Source: Notamacropus eugenii (lineage: Eukaryota; Chordata; Mammalia; Diprotodontia; Macropodidae). Taken from it: 64,000 nt of DNA. Shown in pieces: positions 36,171 through 47,005 of the stretch. The position numbers and the translations under genes are program-made. The notes beneath the pieces were generated by a model. That model had not been told where the DNA came from. It did no database searches and was given only the letters and a program-made list of their open reading frames with translations. The stretch lies in contig NC_092872.1 of NCBI RefSeq assembly GCF_028372415.1, forward strand, positions 393,441,853-393,505,852, given 5' to 3'. How positions within the stretch are numbered: the first letter of the stretch is position 1; each line of letters starts with the position of its first letter.

Positions 36171-38799
36171 AAAAAGTCAATAAGTTAATGCTTGTAATTT
36201 AGAAATATTTAACAAAATAAATAAAAATATCTTTTAAAAAAGAAAAAGAAACAACTCAACTGTGCTACAGGTTCTACAGTCAAAGCTAATGAAAACCCAG
36301 CAAAGACAATTCTTGCTTACAAAGTCCTTGACACTGGTTCAATATCAGAAACAAATATTATTTTTAAAGTGGAAATGACATAAAAGAAGAAGAATTTACT
36401 TCTACTTGGTTACCACACCATGGGACCATCGGATTTGCAACTGAAACCTCTCATATGCTGTCTCCTTCATTAGATTGTGAGCTCCTTGAGAGCATACAGT
36501 CTTGTTTTTATTCATATCCCCAGCACTCAGCACAGTACTTTGTACAAAGTAAGTGCTTAATAAATGTTTTATTCATTCATTTATTTGGTATCTGGGCTCA
36601 TATCCCATCTCTTCCACATAGTCAATAAACATTTATTAAGCACCTATGCTATGCCCAGCTCAGTGAGTGTTAAGCACCAGAGATACAAATACAAAAAAAG
36701 AAAAGTCCCTGCCCTCAAGGAGTTTATAATCTCCTCGAGGTAGAAGACTAACAAAGAGAGCTGAAAAGCTGGGGGTGGAGATGAGGTGGCAGGAGAGGGA
36801 AGATAGTAACTTTAAGCACAGTATTTTCTCTCTGGATTTTAGTTTCTTCATCTGTAACATGAGGGTGCTATACCGTGTGATCTCTATGGTCTCTTACAGC
36901 TCTAAATCTACCTTCTCCCTCTGAGATTCCGCCTCACTTTTTCTCCCTCTCTCTTTCTCTTTTCTTCTCTCTGCCTCTTCCTCTCTCCCTTTCTGTTTCT
37001 CTTTGTGTGTCCATGACTGTTTCTGTCTCTTTATGTGTCTCTATCTGTCTCCATCTCTCAGTCTTTGTCAGTCTGTCTGAGTCTATCTCTCACATGCACC
37101 CTTTTCTGAAATTTACAGTCTTAAAGGATTGTTTATCCAGGATTCCAAGCTACTTAGTTTACCTCTTTTCAAGGCAAAACAATTCTCAGTCCCCAATTAA
37201 CTGTCAGACACAGAGAATGCATAATTTAATTTTATGGATAATGGAAGGATAACCAGAAAGCCTTTTTTGTTCTCAACTCTTGCAGAAAGTTTTTGTAAAA
37301 TGTCACATCAGTCATATATAATGAAGATGATTAAGCTTTTCTTTGTGGAAGGAGGATCTGACCACAGTGCCTTGAGGGCATGATTTTGGATATGAGTTTC
37401 ATTGTATAGAACTCCAGGTGGAGGCGTAGAAAGTAAAAAAAAAAAAAAATTGGCTGATTCCATACTAACCTTGGGGTATACCACAGAAGCAGGTCATTTG
37501 AAATATCTTTGCTTTTATGTGGCTCTGTCATCCAAGGCAAAATTCTATTTGAGGCCCCATTCCTCTTAAATGAGATTTTACTGTATTTGCAAATGTACTA
37601 AGTAGCCCATACAATTCTTTTCAAGTATTCTAATGATGTAGGGAGAGGAGAGGGAAGGGGAAGAATTGCAGTTAACTTAATTTATGTTTAAATCATATTT
37701 CTAAGCATGAAAGAATGTTGCTATTGTTTTTCCTAAGTAGGTCTTTCTACCAAAATGAAAAGCTCACATTTTAGCCTACTATGTAAGAAGAGGTCACTAT
37801 CACAGTTATAAGTTACTAAAAGCATCTGAATGAGAACCAGTTAGTAGGGCCTTTCTTTCCTTTCTATAAAACATGTTCTATGGCCATTCCTGGTTCCAGT
37901 GAACCTGAGTCTTAGGATATATCCTGCCTAAACCCTAGTCCTAGTTTTGGGTTGCTTCTTTTGTGTTTCCTTTTTTGAGCAGATACTAAGGAACTCTGAG
38001 ACAGATATGTCCAGGGGTGACCTTGTGAGTTCAAAGGGTATGAAGAATCTGATAAAATCCCCTAACCCTAAAAGCTGCAACAGCTAAAGTTGCTGGCTAG
38101 CAGCAGAGGATGCTTTTACATCAAAGGATATGACCACAAACAAGAAGTTGACTATGTCATCAGTGGGGTGTTTAGATAATACAGAGTTAAAATATAAAAA
38201 GTCAGATTAAGAGGTGTTCTGATGAGGTTTAAATATCTGTTTCTCTAAACATTGTAATAATAATTTTATATGTTGTTACAGTTGTTGAATCTCATTAATT
38301 TACTGAGTCCTGTTAACGTATAGTTACAAGTTCTTTATGCTTAGCCTTTTCTTGTGTGTATGTGTGAATCAGAATTAATTACTTGTCCCATACCTGATTT
38401 GTCTTGTGCAATGAATACTTATTTTACTTCTTCCCTTTGTGAGAACTCCCTTGACTTGTAAGTCATCATCTAACTTACTAAATTTGCTGAGATATCAGGT
38501 TGGGGAATTTTAAGGGTTAAAGAACATGAGAAAGCAGAGTCTAATCCTTCCTAATTAGAGGCTCACTAACCCAAGCCTGAACCAGGTCCAAACTACATGT
38601 GTCATTGGGTATAGGACAGGGAGTGACACAGCCTTTGTAGACCCAGCAGTAAAATTTCGATGCTAGATATGTAAGCATCAAGTATAAATAAAATCTAGAA
38701 ATAAATTATCTTAATGGAGTGTAAGAAGTCAGTTCAAGTTCTACACCTCTTGATTATCTTCTCATTTCAAGACATTTTATGTTCTGTTTATTTAATTCT
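36171..38799. other. Intergenic with L2 ends
   Basis: 36460-36580 is a plus-strand L2 3' end ('tgtgagctccttgagagcat', 'agtgcttaataaatg'). 36615-36760 is a reversed L2 end ('cctgccctcaaggagtttat'). A CT-rich tract lies at 36930-37090. 37100-38799 is not recognised. Confidence 0.6.
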
Positions 38800-38804
38800 A
38801 TAAT

Positions 38805-39560
38805 CTTCAACAAACATTTTAAGCCCATATATGGCAGGTGCTAGGTATTAGGATATAAAGACAAAAAACCAACAGATTCTGATCTCAAGGAGTTTATATT
38901 CTTTAAGGTAAAACTTATGTAGATGAGTTAATACAACATAATTCTAGATGAGAGTCAGTGAGCATCAACAAGTGTGAAATTGGAAAAATGTTCTTGTTCT
39001 TTGGCATTTAAACTAAACCTTGAAGGGATCTAGGAATTTCAAAGAGGTAGAAGTGAAAAAGGAGTGAATTCTGTACTGGAAACAGCATATAAAAAGGCAC
39101 AGAGGTAAAAGATGGACTATCTTACATGGGTAAAACAAGTAGACCAGAATGGCTAGGCCTTGAAGTGCATGAGAAAAGATAATGTGAAATAAGTATGGAG
39201 AGAGAGGCTCGAAAAGAACATGAAGTACTTTAAATGCCAAACAGAAGAGTTTGTGTTTTATCCTAGAGACAAGAAAAGGCCATTTAAGCTTCTTTATAGG
39301 GTGAGAAATATGATCAGACCTGCTTTAGAAATACGAATTTAGTAGCTATGAAGGAGACAGAATGGAGAAGAGGAGGGACTAAATGCAGGTAAACAGATGG
39401 GCAACAGCTGAGGCCCAACAAGGCCCAAATCAGGGTGCTTGTGGTATGAATGGAGAGGAGATAGGATTCAATAAGCAATGTAGAAGTAGAATCAAGAACA
39501 TATGCCAACTGATTATTCTGAAGATAAGGGAAAGTGGATAGATGAGGACTGTACTTCATT
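38805..39560 (-). mobile_element. L2 LINE 3' part
   Basis: Reads reversed: 'tggcaggtgctaggtattag', 'tctcaaggagtttatattct', then 'tttgtgttttatcctagaga' and 'agaaatatgatcagacctgc'. These are the complements of the L2 3' UTR and its DHVxxLLK-type coding end. Highly diverged. Confidence 0.65.
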
Positions 39561-39689
39561 GGTACTCTAAATCAAAAATCTCCAAAGTGGTAGCCATGAT
39601 AGAAACTCCAGGGATTTGTAACCCAACCACAAAGGGTATGTAAGCAACCAATTGGAGGATGGGAAGATACATAACACCCCACTCTTAGT

Positions 39690-40190
39690 GTACTAGCTGT
39701 ATTGTTAATGTATTTGAAGATCTTTCCCACATATTAATAGGTTCATGTGACCTGCTTAAATCATATGGAAGCCTATGGAAGTCACATGTGATAGGAAAAG
39801 CTTGCTAAATGAGTGAAACAGGAAGGGTAAAGCAGAGCTGAGAGGAAGTTGGTGAGAGTAGTTAGTGGGGAGGAGAAAGCAGACACAGCCAGGCACAGTT
39901 AGTGTTGTGAGTGTTTGTGGGAAGGCCCCAGGAGGGGGCGGGAAAACTTGGGAATGGCTTTGTTGCCTGAAGTGATAATGTGTATTGACTTCTTGGTTAC
40001 TATGATGGATTTGGCTTTCTGGTGTTGGGATTTGTCTTTCTAGTGTCTGAATAAATGTTTTTCTTCTGCCTTCTATATGGAGAGTCTGTTATACTTTGCG
40101 ATTCGGAACTATGCTGGCATATTCATAGTCGCCCTTGGTGCTGTGAATATTGCATTGGTGTTATGCTAGCCTAATTGTAAAGCTTGTCTC
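39690..40190 (+). mobile_element. Candidate solo LTR of an endogenous retrovirus
   Basis: The stretch shows an LTR-like layout: a G-rich middle, 'tgtctgaataaatgtttttc' with an AATAAA, then a short C/T-rich stretch ending near 'ttcggaactatgctggcat'. Neither end could be fixed, and no internal region adjoins it. It looks like an old remnant. Family unknown. Confidence 0.4.
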
Positions 40191-40564
40191 CAACACAAGT
40201 GCAGCTCTTCCCCCAATACTCTATCCTTGTGCTGCTTCCTTCTGCTGTTCAAGTTCCCAACTTTCATACTTCTGGGTGTCTGAATTTAGGGTAGCTATAA
40301 TTTAACCACTCCTCATAGTAGTTGTCCAGTTTGATGGAAGTTCTATCCAAATGCTACTGGAAAAATTTACCCTAGTGTCCCTCCTATCACTTTGTGGCTA
40401 TGTTAAGGGTTCTTTTGAGAGGGAGTTCTGCATTTGGTGGCAGTGACTAGTGAGTAACAGTCCTCTTTTTCATATCAGGAGAAACAGAATGAGTCACGCA
40501 GAGTACATAGGCAAGGCTGGATTGCAATCTGGATTTTTGTTATCACATTATCTTTTCCTCCAAA

Positions 40565-41090
40565 TACACCCTTCTTTCAAACTTCCTTATTAGTACCAAG
40601 GATACCATCTTCCTTCCAGTCACTTAGGTTTTACAAGTTGGACAACATCTTTGACTCCTCACTTTTCCCTATATATCAAATGATTGCCAGATCTTAGTGG
40701 TTCTATCTCCACCTCTCTCATATCTATCTCTGTTTTACTCATAGAGCCACTACACTTGGTTAGGCCCACTTAATCTCTCTCCTGGACTCTTGCAATACAG
40801 CTTCCTAAATTAGTCTCACTGCTTTGTCTCTCCCCTCTTCATTCTATCCTTCATTCATCTGCCAAATTGATATTCCTAAAATATAGGTTGACCAGGTCAC
40901 TCCCCTGGGAGGAAAATGTGTAAGTGGTTTATATGTTGACTTTAGGATAAAATGAAAGCTCCTCACTTTAGCATTTAAAGTCCTTCATGATTTGATTCTA
41001 ACCTATTTGGACTTATTTTACATGATTTTCTCTGATGCCTGTCATTTTCTTAAAATACAATCTGACCATCTCACTCTCCTTGATAGTCCA
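40565..41090 (+). mobile_element. L2 LINE fragment (RT C-terminal part and 3' UTR)
   Basis: Forward L2 phrase order: 'tctctctcctggactcttgc', 'ccaaattgatattcctaaaa', 'gaccaggtcactcccctggg', 'tttaaagtccttcatgattt'. Diverged. Confidence 0.7.
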
Positions 41091-41094
41091 CCAA

Positions 41095-41250
41095 TCAGTC
41101 AATAAACATTTATTAAGCACCAATATGTGCCAGACACATATAACATGGATGTTGGGGATAAAAAAGAGGCAAAAATTAGTCCCTTCCCTCAAGGAGCTTA
41201 CAACCTAATGAGAGACACAAGAAGGAAGCAATTATGTACAAATAAACTAT
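41095..41250 (-). repeat. L2 3' end, reversed
   Basis: 'ataaacatttattaagcacc', 'tgtgccagacaca', 'ccctcaaggagcttacaacc'. Reversed L2 terminal sequence. Confidence 0.75.
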
Positions 41251-41269
41251 ATATAGGATAAATAGGAAA

Positions 41270-41540
41270 TATTTGGCAGCTTGGTGGCACAGTAGACAGA
41301 GCACTGTGCCTGGAATCAGAGAGTTCTGAGTTCAAATCCAATCTCATACATTTCCCAGCTGTGAGACCCTGAGAAAGTCACTTAACTTCAATTTGCCTCA
41401 GTTTCCTCATTTATAAAATGGAGATAATGATAGCAAGCTACCCCTCCCAAAACAGTCTTGAGGATCAAATGAGATAATGATTGTAAAGTGCTTAGCATAG
41501 TACCTAGCATCATATGTTAGTTGTTAACAGTACTAGTAGT
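41270..41540 (+). repeat. tRNA-derived SINE, near full length
   Basis: 'cagcttggtggcacagtaga', B-box-like 'gagttcaaatccaatc', 'aagtcacttaacttcaattt', core, and 'ttgtaaagtgcttagcatag'. Confidence 0.8.
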
Positions 41541-41549
41541 ATTTAGTAA

Positions 41550-42490
41550 TTTGGGGCAGTTAGTAAGCACAAATGGATAGTGAGGAAACCTCATCTTTCT
41601 GACTTCAAATCTGACCTCAGACACTTACTAGCTATTTGACCCTCAGCAAGTCCCTTAACCCTGTTTACCTCAATCTCTTCATCTATAAAATGAGCTGTAG
41701 AAGGAAATGGCAACAAAAAACTGTTGAAGTTTAAACCCAAGGACACCAAAAACTGTTGTGGTTTAATGATGTATTGTGGTAGAACAATCTCAAAGAATTC
41801 AGAGTCAGAACACCTCTAATCCAAGTACAGGCATTTATTGAGACCGATGCCTCTCACAGAGTAGGCTAACTTCCAAGAGGAATCAGCAACTTTAGAGAAA
41901 GCAAGATGGATTTTATTAGGGTAAAGATGCAATTGCATAACAGAAATTTACATAGAATATAGGACTATGGATAATATTAAAAAGTCAGGAGTTTGTTAAG
42001 GGATTAGGTAATGGAGGAGGAGCCCCACCTATGGTTTGGTGATTAAACTTTCTGGTCATGGTAGCCCCCAGTTGGCTAGCTATTGTGGTCCTATCTGGTC
42101 AAGATAGATAGTTAGGTATTGTGCTCCTGTCTTGGGCTAGATGCAGGATGTGATTATAATTGACTACAAGAACACACCTGTTCAAATATATGGGAATGGG
42201 TCTGGGGGCAGTAGCTAGGTAGAGGCAGTGGCTGGTTTCCCATCACATGGACACATCTGCTGTTTCTGTGGGAACTAGGAGTTCAGGGACACACTTGTGC
42301 TAGTGAGCAGTGAGGCATACATGAAGTTGGGACATTAGTGAGGGGTACTAAGTAGGTACAGTAGGCCTGTAATGAAATTAGAATATTGGGGCTCAAGGCA
42401 ACTCTATTAGGACTCCATCAAAACCACTCCAGTATCTTTGCCAAGAAAACCCCAAATGGGGTCACAACTCATGTCCAATTAGACTAAATA
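41550..42490 (+). repeat. SINE with RTE-like tail, split by an LTR
   Basis: The SINE body is at 41550-41721 ('cagacacttactagctattt', 'aaaatgagctgtagaaggaa') and its tail is at 42421-42490 ('aaaccactccagtatctttg', 'ccaaatggggtcacaactc'). The two parts join in the usual order once the intervening LTR is set aside. Confidence 0.75.
41722..42420 (-). mobile_element. Solo LTR of an endogenous retrovirus inside a SINE
   Basis: About 699 bases beginning TG and ending CA, flanked by the four-base direct repeat AAAC, within an otherwise continuous SINE. On the minus strand it has an AATAAA about 110 bases before its 3' end. No internal viral region remains, so it is a solo LTR left by recombination. 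It is younger than the SINE it interrupts. Family not identified. Confidence 0.65.
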
Positions 42491-42529
42491 ACAAAGTAAT
42501 AGTCATAGTTGTATTTATTAATTCAGAAA

Positions 42530-43335
42530 GGGAAGCTACTAGAATTAAGAAAGTTAGGAAAGGCTTCCAGAAGAAAATAAGATTTTAATTGAGACTTAAA
42601 GGAACAGGGAACCTAGAAGGTGCAGATGAGGAGGGAGAGCATTCCAGGCATGAGGAACAGCTGGAAAAAATGCCCAGACCCAAGAGATAGAAAGTCTTGC
42701 TCACTTGAGAGATTGAGTGTCTTCTTCTTAGAATAGCAAGAAAGCTGGGGTCATTGGATTGAAGGGAGAGAGTAAGGTATAAAAAGAAAGAAAAAGTAGA
42801 AGGGGCTAGGGTATGAAGGACTTTGAACACCAGAGATTTTGTATTTGCTCCTGGAGGTGATAGGGAAGCACTGGAATTTCTTTAGTGAATGGATGACATG
42901 GTCAGACCTGAGTTTTAGGAAAACAATTTTGGTGACCAAATGGAGGATGAATTGGAGTGGGAAGAGACTCAAGGCAGGCAGATCCATCAACATTCTATTG
43001 CAACAGTGTAAGTGTGAGGTAATGAAGACCTTCACCAAAGCAGTAAGTGTAAGAGGAAAGAAGGGGGCATGATGCAAAGGTAAAAATTGATAGGCCCTGT
43101 AACGGATTGGATATGGGAGTTGAGAGATAGGTAGGAGTAAAGGATTACACCTAGGTGATGAGCCTAAGGGATTGGGAGGATAGTATTGCCCTTGACAATG
43201 ACAGGAAAGTTTTAAGGGAAAGAGAGTAAATATAAGAGTAACCACCCATAGTACTACTTCAAGAACTGGAAGCATCATTTGCATCCCCTGAAGACCAAAC
43301 CTTAGGATACAAGTAAAAGTTGTGGAAGGCAACAC
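42530..43335 (-). mobile_element. L2 LINE fragment
   Basis: Reversed L2. The minus frame includes SDHVIHSLKKFQCFP, which corresponds to the SDHVTPLLKxLxxLP stretch of L2. Upstream phrases such as 'aggaaaggcttccagaagaa' and 'gagagcattccaggcatgag' are complements of the L2 3' UTR. The 196-codon minus frame at 42751-43341 is this repeat and not a host gene. Confidence 0.7.
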
Positions 43336-44514
43336 AGACAATTAATAGTGAGGACTAACAGATACTCTGTTTATGAAGGACATTGTATGAATTACATTAA
43401 GCCCTAAAACACTGAAGAGCCTCTCAGAAGAGATCTGTGATCACTTAATGTAGATTGGCATGTTTATTTATAAAAGAAACACCAAAGGAATGAAGACTAT
43501 CTATTGCCCAGGTTTCAGTATACACCTATATAGACACTTGTCCACTGAAATTGAGCTTGTTCAATATTATATATGCAGGGGACAGACAAGATGATGGACA
43601 ATGAGCCCCAGAGTTGAAAAGGAAGAAGAAAGTGGTCTGGATTACATTTAGGGAATTGAAAAGTACTTTTACTGAACCTAAGCTTCTCATGACAGTAAAG
43701 GCTCATCTTTTCAGTATAACCTTTCATCAGTCTTGCTGTATGTCAGTGAAACCTAGAACACCATTGCCTAGAAACTAAATATGGGCATCTAAAGAGAAAT
43801 TGAAAGGTTGATCTTGTGAAAGTAACATATCATCAATAAGGAACTTTAAAGACAAAGGATGTCACCAAAAAATTATATGAAATCTTAGTCATATAGTAAT
43901 AACAAGGTAAGAATGAGGGAGGACAAGTAGATGGCCAAAATGCTTTACTGATACTTGTCAATGTGGGGAGAAAAAGAGGATAGCCCCCATAACATTGGGT
44001 GGACCCCCTGGGGTAAACTTTCAAAAGGACATGGATAATTACACAAGCTGATCCAGCACTGAGGACTTTTTATATAATTGTTAATACAATGACAGAAATT
44101 TTTAATACCAAATGTAATATGGATTGCCACTCCCTTAAATGATCCTTGTAATACCAGAATTTCAGTAATATCCTTACATTCCTACTCTTTTTCATGGGTG
44201 GCAAGCTTGCTACCCTGTTATCTCAATTAAAGACAATTTATTCTTCAACTCATGGTTTTGATTTATTTCTTACATAGCTTTGAAGAGCAGAGAGTCACCA
44301 GTTACTACTACTTCAAGTAAGAAAGCAGACCAGTGGGCTTTAACCATAAGCCCTGGTTTTGAAAGGTCCAGGCTGCAGGCATTGCCATCTTACCTTCAGC
44401 TGAACATTAAGAATTTGAGGGCTATGTCATCCACCTGGTGTATCCTAAAGACTACCAGGACTTTCTATCCTACCCACAATTGACTCCTTTTACAAATATA
44501 GTATTTCCTCATCT
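43336..44514. other. Intergenic, nothing recognised
   Basis: No gene or clear repeat. The short frames on the minus strand overlap each other and have no recognisable similarity. Confidence 0.5.
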
Positions 44515-44873
44515 GAATTATTTTGAGAGCAGAGGCTGTTTAGCTTTTCTATTTATATCCCCAGGCCTTAGCACAGTGCTTGCTACATAGTAAGGACTTA
44601 ATAAATGCTTTAAGCATTCATTCATTCATCCACTCATTCAGTTCAGTCTTATCTTACTCAGAGTGACTCCATTTGGGGTTTTCTTGGCAAAGATTCTGGA
44701 GTGATTTGCCATTTTTCTCCAGTTCATTTTACAAATGAAGCAAACAGAGTAAGTGACTTGTCCAGGGTCATACAGCTAGTAAGTCTCTGAAGCCAGATTT
44801 GAACTTAGGAAAATGAGTCTTCCTGATTCCAAGCCCAGAACTCTATCCACTATGGCACCTAGCTGCCCCATTC
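44515..44873. repeat. L2 3' end (+) followed by reversed SINE with RTE tail
   Basis: 44515-44638 is a forward L2 end ('ccaggccttagcacagtgct', 'aataaatgcttt'). 44640-44873 is a reversed SINE starting with its tail ('ctccatttggggttttcttg') and ending with the head complement 'ggcacctagctgcccc'. Confidence 0.75.
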
Positions 44874-45059
44874 GTTAATTACAGACTTTCCTTACATTCC
44901 TTCACTACAGTATTAAAATCAAGGGTAAAGTTACTGAATTTTTGGGGGTGAAAAATAAAAACCCAAAATAACCACTTCTAGCACCAACTATTGAATTAGT
45001 GAATTAGAATAGCTCAGGGCTAAAATTTTTCCCTTAAAGGAAACTTCCAGTAAATTCTG

Positions 45060-45417
45060 GAACTAGATTCAACCAATCAAGGCCGAATTCTGGGACCACA
45101 TCGAGGGGAGGGGCTTGTGGGTGCGGTTCTTAGCTCCACCCCTCTCCATATTTAGTCCCTAGGGACGTGTGGCTTTCGGTGGGAGGGAGCTCAGTTTCAG
45201 CCAGTAGGAAACTTGATCTAAAGCTGAAGGAATCGGCGCTGTGATTGGTTGATTTTTTCTTCTTCCCGCCCCCTCTCCCTAATTTCCACTCTAGGCTAGT
45301 CCAGACCCAACCTTTACCGTCCCGCGGGACGAGGAGCGCCAATCAGCGCTAAGATTCAGAGGACCCAGAGGAAAGCCCCTCCTTCCTATATATAGCTGGG
45401 CCGGCCCTGCCCCGCTG
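45060..45417 (+). promoter_or_regulatory. CCNG1: CCNG1 promoter
   Basis: Composition changes from AT-rich to CpG-rich at about 45060. Inverted CCAAT (ATTGG) at 45244-45248, CCAAT at 45339-45343, and a TATA box CTATATATAGC at 45386-45396 would place transcription start near 45418. A half-site-like AGGCTAGTCC lies at 45293-45302. A second TATA-like TTATATAG at 45519-45526 could serve a downstream start. Start sites are predictions. Confidence 0.7.
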
Positions 45418-45635
45418 CCTCAGCGCTCCGCGGACTGGGGCTGGTATCCTTCTCAGCTCGCTGGAGCCGCTGCCCCGTGAGCCCCCTCCATTATCTCCCC
45501 CCCGGGCCCCTCTCCTCTCCCTTATATAGTTCCCGCGTCGTCCGGGACGTTTGGACTAATTTTTCAGGGTGAGGAGAGGACAGGCCCCGGGGGGGAGGCC
45601 TGCTACCGAGGAAGAGCTGCCGCGAGGAGCTCAAG
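45418..45635 (+). other. CCNG1: CCNG1 exon 1 (noncoding, predicted)
   Basis: A strong donor CAAG|GTGAGG at 45636 closes a CG-rich 5' UTR exon. Joining it to the acceptor before 46488 puts CTCAAG directly before ATG, giving A at -3 and so a good initiation context. An alternative donor lies at 45569 (AGG|GTGAGG). Confidence 0.65.
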
Positions 45636-46487
45636 GTGAGGGTCGGGCGGCCCGGGTCGTTGGCAGCGGGCGGTTGGAGCAGTTGGAAGGTTTTTGGCTT
45701 TGGTGGGGCGGAGTGGGTTGGGCTGGGGGGCCTTTGGCACCTTGGGGCGGGGGATTGTCGGGGCTGAGGCGGGGAGTGAGGAGGCTCTGAATGTGGGATG
45801 TTCACCAGATACAGCGACGCCCATTCCCTCCCCCGATACCCCAGTTCCAGTTCTCTTCCCTGAGTCTCTGGCTTTGTCACCCCAAGTTCCCTTTTTCACC
45901 ACCTGCAAGTCAGGATTTCTTTCCGTCTCCGCCCCTAGGCCTTTGTTGTTACCCCCGACCTTGTTTCTTGCCCCGCAGCCCTGTCTCTTCCCCCAAAGTT
46001 CCCTGTTTTCTCCCCAGATTTCCGTCCTCTGTCTCTATTCCACCTTCCCCGCAGTCCCTATCCCCAATCCAGCCCCACTCCTCTAGTTTCCTCCCGTTTA
46101 CCCCCCTTCCCTTTCTCTTCCCCCTCCGGCCCCCGCCTCCCCCGTCACCCCCTCCCCCGGAGGAGCCTCGGGGGAAGCACTAGCCTAGACATGTCTGCGC
46201 CAGGTGGAAGTGGAGGCGTTCCCCACCCCGCACACGTGTCTCGCTCCGCCCCCCGCGGCTGTTAATGGGGTGGGTGGGAATAAAAGGAAGCGGATTTGAA
46301 AGGCTTTCAGGGTTTCTCGATTTTCTGCGTTGCTCCCTCGAGGATATCAACCATTCTCATCCCAAGTAAACGTCTCTGGGGAGAAGTCCGGAGCCATAGC
46401 CTTACCAAGGAAAGGGCTACCCCGCCCCCACTCCCTTTTCTGACCTCTTGTCTTACCGCTTCTTGCTCGGTCTTGCACTATATATAG
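45636..46487 (+). other. CCNG1: CCNG1 intron 1
   Basis: An 852-base CpG-rich intron. It holds a p53-type element (46177-46196) and an E-box within the palindrome ACACGTGT (46232-46239). Long open frames on both strands here come from the CG-rich, polypyrimidine composition. Confidence 0.7.
46177..46196 (+). promoter_or_regulatory. CCNG1: p53 response element in CCNG1 intron 1
   Basis: GCACTAGCCTAGACATGTCT consists of two adjacent RRRCWWGYYY half-sites with no spacer and matches 19 of 20 positions. The mismatch is the C at position 2. From memory, the reported human CCNG1 element (GCACAAGCCC then AGGCTAGTCC) has the same mismatch, which fits orthology. The second half-site is a perfect palindrome. 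Confidence 0.8.
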
Positions 46488-46974
46488 ATGATAGAGGCAC
46501 TGGTAACGACTGAAGCTCAGAAACTGCTGCACCAGCTGAATGTTCTGTTGGAACAGGAGTCCAGATGTCAGCCAAAGGTCTGTGGCTTGAGACTAATTGA
46601 ATCTGCTCATGATAATGGCCTTCGGATGACAGCAAGACTGAGGGACTTCGAAGTGAAAGACCTTCTTAGCCTAACTCAGTTCTTTGGCTTTGACACAGAG
46701 ACTTTTTCTCTAGCTGTGAATTTACTGGACAGATTTCTATCCAAAATGAAGGTATGTTTTTAAAGTATCTCATACTGAATGCTACTTGATTCGGGGTATC
46801 TGAGATGAAACGTTGAGTTGATTCATGACCAGGATCCATTCGACTAGCATTTTTTAAAGTATCTCTTAGGTGCTAAACTAGACTGGGGAGACAGAGACAA
46901 AGACAAAACTTTAGCCCCTGCATTTAAGTAGTTTACATTCCAGTGGGAGAATGGACATGTTAGTCTCCTCCATT

Positions 46975-47005
<31 letters not shown>

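Noticed and set aside
42751-43341. 196-codon minus-strand frame as a possible gene
   Set aside because: It contains L2-type SDHV...LKKFQ text and lies in an L2 fragment.
45491-46183. Overlapping long frames on both strands near CCNG1 exon 1
   Set aside because: CG-rich and polypyrimidine composition removes stop codons by chance. No family resemblance, and the region is 5' UTR and intron 1.
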